DNA from: Mytilus edulis
Lineage: Eukaryota > Mollusca > Bivalvia > Mytilida > Mytilidae
NCBI RefSeq assembly: GCF_963676685.1
Contig: NC_092346.1
Location: forward strand, 79,809,821 to 79,873,820
DNA: 64,000 nucleotides
Direction: 5' to 3'
Below the pieces are notes generated by a model. That model was not told the DNA's origin, searched no databases, and saw only the letters and a program-made list of their open reading frames with translations. Shown piece by piece: positions 34,621 to 46,277 of the stretch (positions are counted from its first letter, which is position 1; every line of letters begins with the position of its first letter). The position numbers and the translations under genes are program-made.

Positions 34621-36134
34621 CAAAGCCAATAACAACTGATATAAAAAATCATGCATCTACGACTAAATTATCGGCGCCAAATTATCAATCAGTACACATC
34701 CAACTTCCAATGTAATTAGTGTAAAGACACCACTAACAGAAAGAGAAAAAACATGACGTTGTGCAATTCCAAGATATGGGTATCCACAGATTATAGATTC
34801 ACGAAAGTGCATGCATATGTATATAACAATAATATTTATTAATAATCCAGTTCGAGATGATTAAAATAAATTCCAGGTAGAAATATTTTCTGGTAGGAAT
34901 CTATAAATTGATTTGGGTAGGACCCATGTAGTAGGAAAATAAATAATCAAATCAGATTTTCAAAACAGAAAATAATCCATACAGACTTTTAAGATTATAC
35001 CTAGGTAGTAGGATTTTGGTAGTAGGAATATAAAAAAGTCCAGTCAGAATTTTGTTCATTTTCTATGTCCGCCTACTTTCTATATGGAATCTTTGATTCT
35101 AGGTAGATTCCTACTTCATGCCTACTAGTGTCTAGGTGGAATCCTACTACTTATTTCGTATGGGATATTAGGTCAATTAATTTCTCAATCTCAATCCATC
35201 TCGTGGGAGAAGTATTTCCTATTCATGATTGGTCGTAAGGAACATTAATTAATGTACATTGTATCATACTTGTTGACTAGTTCGCAATGCCTCATTGTTT
35301 ATTTCTAAATTAATTTTATGAATTTTTGGAAGACTGAGGTACATGTACATGTATCCATGTTTTGAATCATTATCATTCTTTAAAAATTATACGTATGGAT
35401 ATCTATTTCTTTTTTTTTTCAATATAGATTCTCAACTATTTATTTTATTATCATTTAGCAAATAAGTGAGTTAGCGATCAGTGTAAAGTTCTTTATTGTC
35501 ATGTTTTAAATATATTGAATACCCCGTATGGAGTTGCTCTTAATTGCATGAAGCTTGTACAGATAAGAAGAACAAATGTTCCGAATGAACAGATAGAAAG
35601 TTATCGAATATTCCTCCATAGACCATATTTCTAACTAATAAATATGCGAGAGTGATTACCGGAGTCAGTTGAGTTATTCTGTGTCGACTTCAGATCAAAT
35701 TAGTTCATTTTAATTGTTAAAAATAATGTTTTCTGCTGAAAATAAAAACACACAAAATTGAAATTGAATTGAATGGAATGCAATTGAGCTATAAGTAGAC
35801 ACTTAGCATATTTTGCATGATACATTCTTTTTGCATGCATATTTGGTTACACTATGTACTCATTGTTTTAATAATGTTTTATGTTTTGTACTCATTGTTT
35901 TAACAATGTTATATGTTTAAATAAGACCGTTTTTATACGATTACTATAGAGATCAGATCCATAGTATATGTTTGAAAATACAAGAAGTAATCTATTTTAT
36001 ATTCACATAATTGTTTGTATTTTCCTACCATGTTTATCCATTCGGTCATTACCACTGATTTATTTTATGTTATTGTAAATGATTATGCGTTTACAAGTGC
36101 CAAAAAAATATATTGTCTATTGTCTGTATAAAAA
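34621..36134. other. AT-rich intergenic sequence
   Basis: No gene seen. 34860-35160 has recurring TAGTAGGA(A/T)T motifs in both orientations. Confidence 0.5.
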
Positions 36135-36189
36135 AACGCTGCTGGATAACTCGGACTAAAACAGAATCGGCTTATCAAAAAATCGGAGT

Positions 36190-38900
36190 TAGATATTTAT
36201 TTGAATTTATTTGCTATACTTTATGCTCATGACACGATTATACTTGCCAAAACGGCGACTGATCTCCAGGCCTCCTTAGATAAATTTAATACGTATTGTA
36301 ACATATGGGGACTCAAGGTGAACGTTGACAAAACAAAGATAGTAGTTTTTACAAAGGGAAGATTACAAAAGAATTTAATATTTAAATACAATAACTCAAA
36401 TATCGATATTGTTAAAGACTTTAATTATTTAGGGGTATATATTTTCAAGAACTGGGAGTTTTAAAACGGGCAAACTTCATTTGACTGAAAAAGCTACTAA
36501 CGCAATGTGCGATGTCTTACGAAAAGGAAGAAAACATTATCTTTCTATTAGTTGACAACTTGATCTTTTTGACAAACTTGTTAAACTAATTCTTTTATAT
36601 GGCTGTGAAATATGGGGATATGAAAATATTGACATCCTGGAAAAAGTTCATTTAAAATTTTGTAAACTCCTTCTCCATTTAAAACCTACTACACCTAACT
36701 ATGTTATATATGGGGAACTCGGTCGATACCCTCTTAATATTGATATAAAAATCAGAATGATATCATATTGGATAAGAATATTAAAAGGTAAACAAGAAAA
36801 ACTATGCTACATTGTGTTTAAATTAGAAATTAGAAAATTATTCAACTTTAAGATCTGCATGGCTAAATTATATTTCCAACATTTTTACTGAATGTGGTCT
36901 CTCCTACATATGGATTTATCAAAATTTTTACAATTATGATTGGCTAAAACATCAATCCAATTAAAAACCGATCTCTCATCGCTCCTGTTTTTGATATGTC
37001 GCGTGGGACTAGTCTCCAAGATCAATTTATCCAAACTTGGAGTTCAAATATTAATAACAGTCCTAAAACGGTTGACTATTGCAAGGCAGGCATCTTATTT
37101 TAGTGAGGCAAAATAATTGAGCCGAGCGAAGCGAGGCGAATTTTTTTTTTGGAGGATATGAAATGAATGGTGCAAAATCCTGCATTCTAGGCATTTTTAG
37201 AGAGTTTGATAATGCTTTGAATTTGGACACTTTTTATATAAATTTTTCATTTTGTAAGACTTTTACTAACACCAAATTTTTATCAACTTTATTTAAATTT
37301 ATATGTAAGATAATCATCCAAACATCACTGATTTGAGTCTGCTGCCAGAACATAGAACAAACATCGATTTAGTAGAGTTTTCCAAATTTTTCTATGGCCG
37401 GTTCAGTCAAATCGTTTCAGAATCATAATTTGGTCTGCTGATATCCTTATCGCGATGAACATGGAGCATGGCAAGACCGCACAATCTCTCGCCACTAATG
37501 CATGCTCTTTTTCAAGTTTTCAGTTGTTTCAGGACAGTCTGTGTTTCTAAAGGTAGCATATCATCATCAACACAATAATCAATGTCTTCTTCCATCAGCA
37601 ATTCGGTAGCAGCATCGGTAGTAACCATGAGTTTTGTTTGCAAAAGGGAATTAAGCTTTCCTGTAAGCATGCACCATAATACAGTCGCAGTTACAAAATA
37701 TTAAACTCGCTTTTATGCTGACAAAGAGTAGACAAACTAGGGATAGAAGGAGATAAGATACATGTATATGATTCTATATATAGAGTAAGTATATATGGGT
37801 ACAGGGGAATTGGAATTGAGTTTTTGACGTTTGTACATGTAGTTCCGTAATTTCAAATTATTTCTGGAAATAGTTGGTGGTTTTTTAGTTCCAGAATCTA
37901 TAAATTTAGGGGTTAGGGTTTGTGGGTGTCCGATTCCGAAACCCCGAATATAAAGAAACGAAATTCCGGAGTCCCGAATAAGTAAAGACAAAATCCTGTG
38001 TTAAAGGTTCTACCATTCCTCAATAATATATCAAATTGGAATATGGGATATTCTTTCAATTTTTAAGGTTAAAGAAATATGGATAAAAACTTATCCATGT
38101 ATTCATGTTTCATATTATTTATATTTCATTTATCTGTAAAGAGAAAGTTTAAAGTTTGTGAAATGAAAGTCAGACAGGACTGCCCCCTTGTGATGCCCAG
38201 TACTTGATTTGTCAAAACTTGGTGAAAAGGAGAAACGAATACGCAGACAGGACTACCCCCTTCCGCAGACCAGTACTGTATTTGTCAGTCTACTTATAGT
38301 TTTTTTTTATTGTTCTAATGAAGTTATATGCAATACTCAGACTCTGTTAAAAAAAATAGATTACTAGAATTATTCCTTCTTTACCTTCAGTGTCTCTTTT
38401 CCTTTTTCTGCAAGAGCCTGTTTTGAACTAAAGATCCATGATGATTATCGTTACTAGGTTAATGTAATCGAGAAACATCACCCGTTGAGATGCTGAGTTA
38501 TATCCAGTTTAAAAGTTTAAAAGGAATGATGACAAGTTAAAGAAATTAAGGTTGAACAACAAATGATTATTATATTTATATATATGTATAAAAAAAAAAA
38601 AATCAGTGTCGAAATTTTAGTGAGGCAATTGCCTCACTTGCCTCAAGGGTAGCTACGGCCTTGCTATTGCATTTATAAAGAAAGTTTTGCTTTCGAGAAC
38701 TATTTCAACAAGCTAGACGATAAAGACGTTTTCACTCTTTGTAGATTTAGAACCGTAAATCACAAGCTCCCAATTGAATCTGGTAGATGGAAAAACATAC
38801 CAAGAGAAAATCGAACATGTAACTTGTGTAATAGAAATGAAATTGGAGATGAATTTCACTATATTTTAGAATGTACATATTTTTTCAGAAGAAAGGAACC
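36190..38900 (+). pseudogene. Dead non-LTR retrotransposon, reverse transcriptase to C-terminal zinc motif, split by a hAT element
   Basis: 36201-36464 encodes an RT palm segment with ILYAHDTIILA in place of the canonical YADD box, so a catalytic Asp is lost. It is followed by LKVNVDKTKIVVF and FNYLGVY. A frameshift near 36450 and at least one stop codon follow, then LLYGCEIWGY and YGELGRYPL. At 37082 the frame (TVDYC) is broken by the hAT insertion and resumes at 38671 (IYKESFAFENYF). It continues through RFRTVNHKLPIESGRW and CNLCNRNEIGDEFHY, the C-terminal Cys/His region of CR1/Jockey-like LINEs. Autonomous copies encode RT and endonuclease; only the 3' part remains here. Confidence 0.8.
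37083..38662 (-). mobile_element. hAT transposon remnant inserted in the LINE
   Basis: It is flanked by (A/G)CTATTGC (37075-37082 and 38663-38670), an 8-bp duplication with one mismatch. The ends are AAGGC and GCCTT, and the right end reads inward AAGGCCGTAGCTACC, as in many hAT elements. On the minus strand at about 37441-37520 the phrase ERLCGLAMLHVHRD matches the hAT C-terminal dimerisation region. Surrounding frames contain stops, so it is not intact. A diverged 60-bp duplication lies at 38172-38288. Confidence 0.75.
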
Positions 38901-39012
38901 TATGCATTCTTTTCTTCTCTATTTGCTGTTACCTCACCATGTGTCTTATAATATTATTATGTATGTCTATGTGTTTCTGTATACCATTGTATCAACATAG
39001 GTTTTTCAGAAT

Positions 39013-39015
<3 letters not shown>

Positions 39016-39044
<29 letters not shown>
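39016..39044 (+). repeat. (TA)n microsatellite
   Basis: About 14 TA units just after the LINE-like 3' end AATAAAATATA. It is paired with a second tract at 39417-39444 on the other side of the tRNA-like repeat. Confidence 0.9.
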
Positions 39045-39046
<2 letters not shown>

Positions 39047-39413
39047 ACTCGTCTAAACATCAACCCAACAATGTTAGATCTGTAAATTTGCTTTCGCAAA
39101 TTTTTGGTTCTTCCCTCGCCGGGATTCGAACCCATGCTACTGTGATATCGTGACACCAAATCGCCTGCACTGCAGCCGTCCCGCTAGACCACACGACCAC
39201 CTGGGCTCTCAAAAAAAAGAGCTTTCGGTGGGCATGTGTTACCTTTCCACGTCAGTTTTAATCTAGCGGCGTACTACAGTACATGATATATAAGGCATGA
39301 AGATGTTAATGTTACAGATCAGCTAAATTATCTATAGTAAAGGATCCTACAAATTAATGTAATATACAGTCACAGAAAATAATTATATTCATAAGTACGT
39401 CTGAGTCAGTGAC

Positions 39414-39416
<3 letters not shown>
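39045..39416 (-). mobile_element. tRNA-like (SINE-related) repeat between two (TA)n tracts
   Basis: On the minus strand it has an A-box-like TGGTCTAGCGGGA (39179-39191) and a B-box-like GGGTTCGAATCCC (39121-39133). Pol III internal promoters of this form are typical of tRNA-derived SINEs. The head of the repeat upstream of the tRNA-like part is about 190 bp, longer than usual, so the exact class is unclear. The hairpin AAATTTGC/GCAAATTT lies at 39087-39106. Confidence 0.55.

Positions 39417-39444
<28 letters not shown>
39417..39444 (+). repeat. (TA)n microsatellite, second tract
   Basis: About 14 TA units. Together with 39016-39044 it probably reflects insertion of the tRNA-like repeat into one (TA)n tract. 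Confidence 0.9.
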
Positions 39445-39929
39445 ACTTTCACAAACTCGACCTTCCGTTATTTATATGCAGAAATATATTGAACAAACTC
39501 GGACTACGATTACTAAATTGGGAAGTTAATGGGTTTTTTTCTTACTTTCAGAAAAATACTTTAGATAAATTAACATATATAACTTTACAAATTTACGAGA
39601 CAATGATAAATATTTTTGAAAAAATAATATTTAGAAATGTATTATAAAAATAAACTTATACCCATCATTTTATTTAATAAATGTGTTATATGAGTTGAAT
39701 TTGATATTTTTGAATAAGGATAATTAACTTCTATTTGAAATATTATTGTGATTTTCTCGTTTATTATGTTTATTGACAACAGATTTTTTTAATGATTGGC
39801 GTTTGTGTGTGTGTGTATGTTTTGTGTTTAATCCTTGTTCATAATTAGTATACACAAACAAAGAGAAATTCAATTGACAGTGAATGACTTTTTAACAATT
39901 TCACTAAAGATCACTAATATGTTATTCTT

Positions 39930-40230
39930 TATTAGGATGAGTTTCATTTCATCCTGAAATGTCCACTTTTTCAAAGATTTAAGAACATTTTATATTTAGC
40001 CCTAAAAAAACATCGATGTACAAATTTATTAAACTAATAAAAACAAACAATGTAAAAGAGCTGTGTAATTTAGATAAAATTATATTTAGATCTTTAAGCT
40101 TTATAGAACTGAAATGTTAAAATAATGTTTGTGTAAATACTACAACACCTGCTTTTCTGTCACATAGTCTGTGTTATGTATGTATTGTAATTTCAATTCA
40201 AGTACTGATAATAAATTTGCAATAAAGAAA
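39930..40230 (+). pseudogene. Second LINE 3'-end remnant
   Basis: Translating near 39937 gives DEFHFILKCPLFQRFKNILY, homologous in position to the C-terminal region of the LINE at 38671-38900. It is followed by stops, a non-coding 3' tail and AATAAATTTGCAATAAAG. Confidence 0.6.
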
Positions 40231-40261
40231 CCGACATCAATCATCATACTTATATTTTCTT

Positions 40262-40352
40262 CTAGTAGTCCGAGTTTGTTATAGTCCGATTTTGGGAGGC
40301 GATTGTGTTATGGGCCGAGTTTGTTATAGTCCGATTTTGTTATAGGCCGAGA
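40262..40352 (-). repeat. ATAACAAACTCGGACT repeats
   Basis: On the minus strand three to four units of ATAACAAA(A/C)TCGG(A/C)CT. Related words occur at 36135-36185 on the plus strand and near 39493, so these may be remnants of inverted arms around the LINE/hAT block. Confidence 0.45.
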
Positions 40353-40539
40353 TATCATGGAATCTAAAAAAAAACTGTGAATTTAAATAATATTTTGAAA
40401 TTTTTCCCACAACCAGTGTTGGTTAGGAACATGAACTCGATTATTAGAGACCATTTTTGTTCATTTTAGTTTATTGCAATATGATGCCGTTTTGGTAATT
40501 TGTTGTATGATTGCATCTCATTTTTGGCATCGCACATGG

Positions 40540-40548
40540 ACTTCCGGT
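40540..40548 (+). promoter_or_regulatory. ETS-like motif just upstream of EMC5 start codon
   Basis: ACTTCCGGT lies 14 bp before the ATG. ETS-type CCGGAAGT sites are common at housekeeping promoters; function here is inferred. Confidence 0.3.
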
Positions 40549-40561
40549 TGGAAAAAATGAA

Positions 40562-43500
40562 ATGAATTTCAGCAAGATTTGTGTAATCCTAGGCCTTCTG
40601 GCGATGGCTCATGCGGCTTATTCTGCTGCGCAACGTAAGTCCCTACATAGGAAGTGTCAGTTACAAAACACCATTAGTTGAGTAATGTTATGATTCTGGT
40701 TACAAATGAACCTGAAAAAAAAATCCCCTTCATTTTCAGAGATGTTTTCTTTGTCCTTTGTAAACGAATAGCTAGTTGTGTTTGATATCTTGTTATCCTT
40801 TTGTCAATTCCGATTAGACATTGATTACCAGATTACCAGTCCAAATAGTTATGAATTCTTCCTTGGTTTTAAAATTATCATGATTACAGGGCTGCATGTT
40901 CATGCTTTTATGGTGGCATTTTCCTTTGATCTATTGTTTTTTCTCTTTGATCTTTTCAATTTTGGCCAAATCTCACGCATTTGCTTCATAAAAAGTTGGC
41001 AGAATTGTGATCACTTCTAGCATTTGTCTAGTCCAAATAATTATGACGTTTTGGAAGGCTATTTTAATTTTTTGCTTTTGTGACGGGATTGCTTCCCTTC
41101 GAAAAACTTAGTAGATACTTAGTCAGCCATAAGCGGTTGAGCTAAGGAAGTACTTCTTTAGCTCAGTCGGTATACGCGCTGCCTTGTAACACAGAGGTCC
41201 CGGGTTCGAGTCCCGGTGGAGACAAGCAATTTTTTAATGAAATTCATGCTCTCCGGTTACATTGGCGCCCAACTAAAAAACCCACGGTAGTTAGAGAGGA
41301 ATTCTAGCTAGGGTATGTTTGTGTGAGAGTCATAATGGTATGATGACTCTTGAGGTGGGGGAAGTGTGACGGGATTGCTTCCCTTCGAAAAACTTAGTAG
41401 ATACTTAGTCAGCCGTAAGCGGTTGAGCTAAGGAAGTACTTCTTTAGCTCAGTCGGTATACGCGCTGCCTTGTAACACAGAGGTCCCGGGTTCGAGTCCC
41501 GGTGGAGACAAGCAATTTTGAAATGAAATTCGTGCTCTCCGGTTACACTTTGACAGTTTCCTGCGTCGATGTACAAATGTAAGGCGTCAAAGAAAAAAAT
41601 TAATATCTAGCCTTTCAAGATGTCATAATTATTTGGACTTGATCACTACCTTCACATGTTGTCTTTGTAGATAGTTTAAACAAAATTATACAATGAAGTG
41701 ATCATTCTTTAGATCCTTTCCTATCAATGTCATGAATAGGGCTCGTCACAGTTAGTTCAGCCATATTGGAAAGGGGGCAGATTTTTTTGAAAGAGTTGTA
41801 AATAGTATGAAAGTATGGGAAATCCTATGCATGTTTCCAAGCAACTGCTCTGTTTAAATGATGTTTTCCCGTATTTTTCACACTAGTTTTATCTTCATTA
41901 TGAAAATCTGCTCCGTATCCAATATGGTCGAACTAACCGCGAAGAGCCCTATTATTTATTATAAAATATTCACATTTATAAAATGATGTGTATTTGAATT
42001 ACTGTACTTGCCAAGAAAACTTTTTTTTAACGAATTTGAATCATACATGAATAATATTGCACAGTGAATAAATCTGTTATAACAAGAGAAGATAACTCTT
42101 AACTAAAAGTTATAATTTGCCAAGCTAATAGACCAGAGATGCAAACAGTTTTTTTTTCCTGTCAGATATTGGGGCCAACAGGGTACCAAGTTTTGCCAGA
42201 CCATTCACATTTCTGCCAGACTTATATTTTCACTCCAAAATCAGATGAGATGCTATTGAACAAACAACAGGCTATTATTTGAACTTGGAATTATTATCAA
42301 TTATGGAATTCACATAATTTCTTGGTTTGAATTTTTTTTAATAAATTCCATGTTTATTCTATACTTTAATGTTCTGTGTTGTGCACAACACTTTCTATTA
42401 CAAAGAAGATAGTACATTTTCAATAGAATGTACTGTGCCGCGCACAACACTATCTATCTATTGTACATTTGTATGGAAAGTGTTATGAACAGCTCAAAAC
42501 ATTATAATACCAAATAAACATGGAATCTATTAAAAATTTCAAGCACAATCAAATTATGCAAATTCCATGATTAAAAAAAATTCCAAGTTCAAATAATAGC
42601 CTGTTAAAAACGTTAATTTTGTTATTTTGTTTCATACTATAACCTGTGAACCTTCTACATTTCCCGTGTGAAATTTTTCTCCTTTTTGTACAAGGACGGC
42701 TTATCAGCTTTACAACTTGAATAGGTGACTGGTTTGGCCTTTTACTGGGCTTCGACACACTTACAAATTTTAATCGGCAATGACAAATTTCCTGAACTTG
42801 TCAACTATGCTTAATAGACCTCCTTCCTGACTAGCAATTTCTAAAACCTAAAACATACCAGGCAGAAATACGGGAATATTTTGGGACAAAAAGACTGTCA
42901 CTGGGCGAAAATACGGGTTCCCGCAGTAAGAAAAAGCGAGTGAACAGGAAATTTACTTTTATGAAAGATGATCACAATTTTATAAACAAAATACTCTGCC
43001 GGGACAGACAGGGAATTAAGTTTTGGGGGACCCAAGCAGACTATTTTGCCGGCCATCAGGTTCTGCACAGAAACAAGTTTTGTCGGACCTGCATATTTTT
43101 TTTTTGCCTTGAAGTTGTTCACACAGATATATTTGTTTAAATTTTGCTATTTTGTGAATTATTATACATACAAATAAATGTATATATTTCATGTATTTGA
43201 TTTACACTATATTATTCATTTCAGATCGCACATATTTACGACTTACAGAACAAGAATTTACTAGTTTACCTTTAGATGTAAGTTGTATGTATACTGATGA
43301 TAGCACTTGTCACTTAAAGTCTTTAAATAGATTTATTATGAAAAAAAGAACATATTTAGGCAATCACTTGAAATAAAATTGAAGTAGTTATTGTGGCTTG
43401 CTACACATTAAATTGGTTAGAACATATAAAACATATTTAGTAATCTTTTTCAAATTTAATGATTTACATAGTAAACATGTTAAAGAAATTGGCTGTATTT

Positions 43501-44861
43501 TTTTATATTAAGTATGACTATGAGATATTTGGAACTGTCAATGCCCATGAGACAGCAAGTAGTCAACATGGTCAATACAAATTGAACAAAATATTTGAAA
43601 TTTGCAATATTAGTGGACAACAATGGTGTTTCACAATACAGCTTTTATAATTTTATCAGAGTACCAGTGGGGGACTAAACAATCTATTAAACAGATTAAC
43701 AAAAAGAAATTCCATACTATTCTATACTCCATCAACGACCAATCTTAAGATACAGGAATTTCTTTATAATTTTTTAACAGAGCATATGAACTGTAAATCT
43801 GAATCAGACATGGTAACCCATGTAATATAGATACAGAATAAAAAAAGTAAATCAAATTTCTTTTTCTATTAACCCTATGAAGGAATGGTTTTCTTATTTG
43901 ACAGCAGACTAAAGCAAGACATAACATTTTGATACATCATTTATTTCTTATTTTCAGATAATTTTACAGTGTTTTGTTGGTTTAATTTTGACCTGTTATG
44001 GTGTTGTTCACATATCTGGAATATTTAAAGAAATTAGAGCAAATGCTGACCTTGATAATAAGTAAGTCAAATGTGGTATTCTTCAATTTTTCAGTTTTTA
44101 GGTTGTATAAAAATGTCCATTATTGCAAGTTTTCATAAGAAGTAAGTCATACATGGTGCAGGAGACTATACTAATCTTTTAATCCTCATATAAACTGACA
44201 GCCTTTACACTGTAGATCAAATCCTTAACCTTTATTTTTTAAGAGAAAATCAAATGCAAATCTACATGTTTCAATCATACATGGAACAGAGAATAGATTC
44301 AAATAGTTGCCTTAATGTAAGCACTAGTTTTACATCTTTAATAAAGATGATACAGGAATCCATGCATACCACATTTGGATCATTAAACAGATGTACAATA
44401 GAAAATATCAACATCAATATACTTATATATTTACACAAAATATATACTGATGCATGTTCAAGTTATGATGTTTGTTAGATTACTACTTGTACCATCCTTT
44501 TGCTAGAAGTAGCGGGCTAAGGTTAGGTATATATGTTTTATGTAAACAAATTAGTTAATGAGAAAACTGTTCTTTTTTAGTAAACAATATGAAGTACAAT
44601 TGTATTTGTTTTTTTCTAGTGTACTAAAATTTTGAAAATATTGATGTTTCGAGATTAGTGAAAAAATAATGTAGAAAACGAAATGTTTTAGTACACCAAT
44701 TATTTTTTATGACAAGTTTTGAAGTCCTGAAATCTACACTTTCTAATCAAATAATTCTTTTTATTGAATATTTTTACAGATCATGGGACATGTTAAGTAG
44801 TAGGCAATCTATGTATTCATTTAACCACCGTGGTGTAGCTTTATACAGAGACAGAGGATAA
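40562..44861 (+). CDS. MMGT1 (EMC5): Membrane magnesium transporter 1 / ER membrane protein complex subunit 5
   Basis: Coding exons: 40562-40634, 43225-43277, 43958-44061 and 44780-44861. All introns are GT-AG (phases 1, 0 and 2), and the joined frame is 104 codons including TAA. The product resembles vertebrate EMC5/MMGT1 along its length: an N-terminal hydrophobic segment ending AMAHAAYSAAQH, then RTYLRLTEQEF, a second membrane helix containing CYGVVHISGIFKEI, and the FNHRGVALYR box. EMC5 is a core membrane subunit of the ER membrane protein complex, which inserts transmembrane proteins; a Mg2+ transport role has also been proposed. At 103 aa it lacks much of the hydrophilic tail of the roughly 131-aa vertebrate protein. 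The ATG at 40557 is followed at once by a stop, so 40562 is the start. Intron 1 (2.6 kb) hosts a TRIM and a MITE. Confidence 0.93.
41079..41261 (+). repeat. 5' LTR of the TRIM
   Basis: TGT...ACA ends, 183 bp. It differs from the 3' LTR at only a handful of positions. Confidence 0.8.
41152..41224 (+). other. tRNA-like sequence inside the 5' LTR
   Basis: A box TAGCTCAGTCGG (41159-41170) and a perfect B box GGTTCGAGTCC (41203-41213) in a T-arm CCGGG/CCCGG. The loop reading CTTGTAA would give anticodon TGT (Thr). The acceptor and anticodon stems contain mismatches and the D stem is broken, so it is a degenerate tRNA or pol III promoter rather than a convincing functional tRNA. Confidence 0.65.
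41365..41547 (+). repeat. 3' LTR of the TRIM
   Basis: 183 bp, offset 286 bp from the 5' LTR. It contains the second tRNA-like copy (41438-41510, B box 41489-41499). Confidence 0.8.
42266..42605. mobile_element. 340-bp foldback MITE in EMC5 intron 1
   Basis: The ends AACAGGCTATTATTTGAACT and their complement continue as diverged inverted arms of about 100 bp. The centre has two GTG(C/T)GC(A)CAACACT-type motifs. No clear target duplication. Confidence 0.7.
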
Positions 44862-46277
44862 ATCCAGCATCACATATCTACAGAAATCATTCCTTTTCCA
44901 TTGGACAATTTTGATTGAAAGGAGTTAGCTATAGACCTCCATCGGAATCAAATAACTTCAGGATGATGTTAGTTCCCTATGATAAGTACAAATGTACTAT
45001 TAGGAAAACTAAACTACTCATTTGTGGACTTGTTTATAGTCAGAATTAATATATACTTTTGTACACAGACTTGAATTTTTATTTTCATTCAGAATCACTA
45101 TTACTATATTTGATTGTATATCTTTTTCTGTTAAGATCATTTTTATTGGTCAAAGATTATTATAATGATTTGAGCAATACCTGTTGTACATGTGTTGTTA
45201 ACATTATTTGCATTAATGTATCTTTCTGTCATATCTGTGGATAGTAAAATTATACTTTTTACATGTCTATCTTAACTGTTTTTCATGTTGTCCATGTGAA
45301 GTACAAGCATCATTAAACATTTTGTCATTTTGGTACAATTTTATCTAGCAATGGGGACGTAAAGTGTAAATCTGGTCTGTACATACGTTTGTCCCAAAAC
45401 TGGTTTCCTTCCAAACTTAAAATTGCCTAAATCAAATGTTATGAAACTTGCACTCCATGCTGATTACCAAAAAAAAAAAAAAAAAATCAAGTTTCAATTT
45501 GTGAGGTGTGACTTTTCCTTTCTGGAGTTATGTCCCTTTATTACATGTATATGAAAGCTGGGGCATCATCTTTGTACCATGGTCATTCTCCTTTTCTTAA
45601 AAATTCTTTCAAACACTTTGATTTCAAATAGCTATTTATTGTTGATAGAGTTTAATATTTTTCTGCTCTTCCAAGCTGTAGATGAAATTGGTTGTCCCAC
45701 ATTTCATTTTTTCAATTTATATTCTTTTCAATATTTAAACTTACAGAACACATGAAATCAAAAGTTGCAAGCATATGGATTTAAAGTGATTGAATCATTG
45801 TCTTGAAAGTGAATATTGTTTCAGTGAAGTATTTTAGTCATTGCAGTTAATGTCCCTTTAAAATAAGAAAATAAAGAATGCAACATTTCTAACTTGGCCA
45901 AATATTTGTGTTACCCAATGTCTTGTTAGACCTAAAAAAACACTATGAAAACAAATCTATTTGAAAAAAAACAGTTGTATAAGTATTCCACCTAACTGTC
46001 AATTGAATATTTTAATGGTCAATATAGCAAGTAATAATGCTTGCATAGAATATGTGCCTACTAAAAAGAAAACTCATGGATAGTTTGTTGTATATGTAAT
46101 GTGATTTTATAATAAAACTCACCTGACAATATATAAATGTTTCCTTGTTTATAATGAAATTTATTTTAATGAATAATAACAATTGTTGGAAGAGACAAGA
46201 TATAGGTGTTTTTTTTTAAGCTTGAGCAATATTTTTGTTGATAATGACACCACCTAATTAAAAGATAACTGTATTAT
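44862..46277 (+). other. EMC5 3' UTR and downstream sequence
   Basis: Non-coding. Candidate polyadenylation signals AATAAA occur at about 45869 and 46111. The true 3' end cannot be chosen from sequence alone. Confidence 0.45.

Larger units (their letters stand above)
41079..41547 (+). mobile_element. TRIM: miniature LTR retrotransposon with tRNA-like LTRs
   Basis: Two 183-bp LTRs (41079-41261, 41365-41547), both beginning TGTGACGGG and ending GGTTACA, flank a 103-bp interior. After LTR1 comes TTGGCGCCCAAC, whose TGGCGCCCAAC matches the primer-binding site for tRNA-Lys(1,2). Before LTR2 is the purine-rich GAGGTGGGGGAAG. CTTT flanks the whole (41075-41078, 41548-41551), a plausible target duplication. 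It has no coding capacity and would depend on another element. It lies in EMC5 intron 1 on the sense strand. Confidence 0.8.

Noticed and set aside
41152..41224. Functional tRNA-Thr genes (second copy at 41438-41510)
   Set aside because: Acceptor, D and anticodon stems have mismatches and both copies lie at the same place in TRIM LTRs; annotated as tRNA-like instead.
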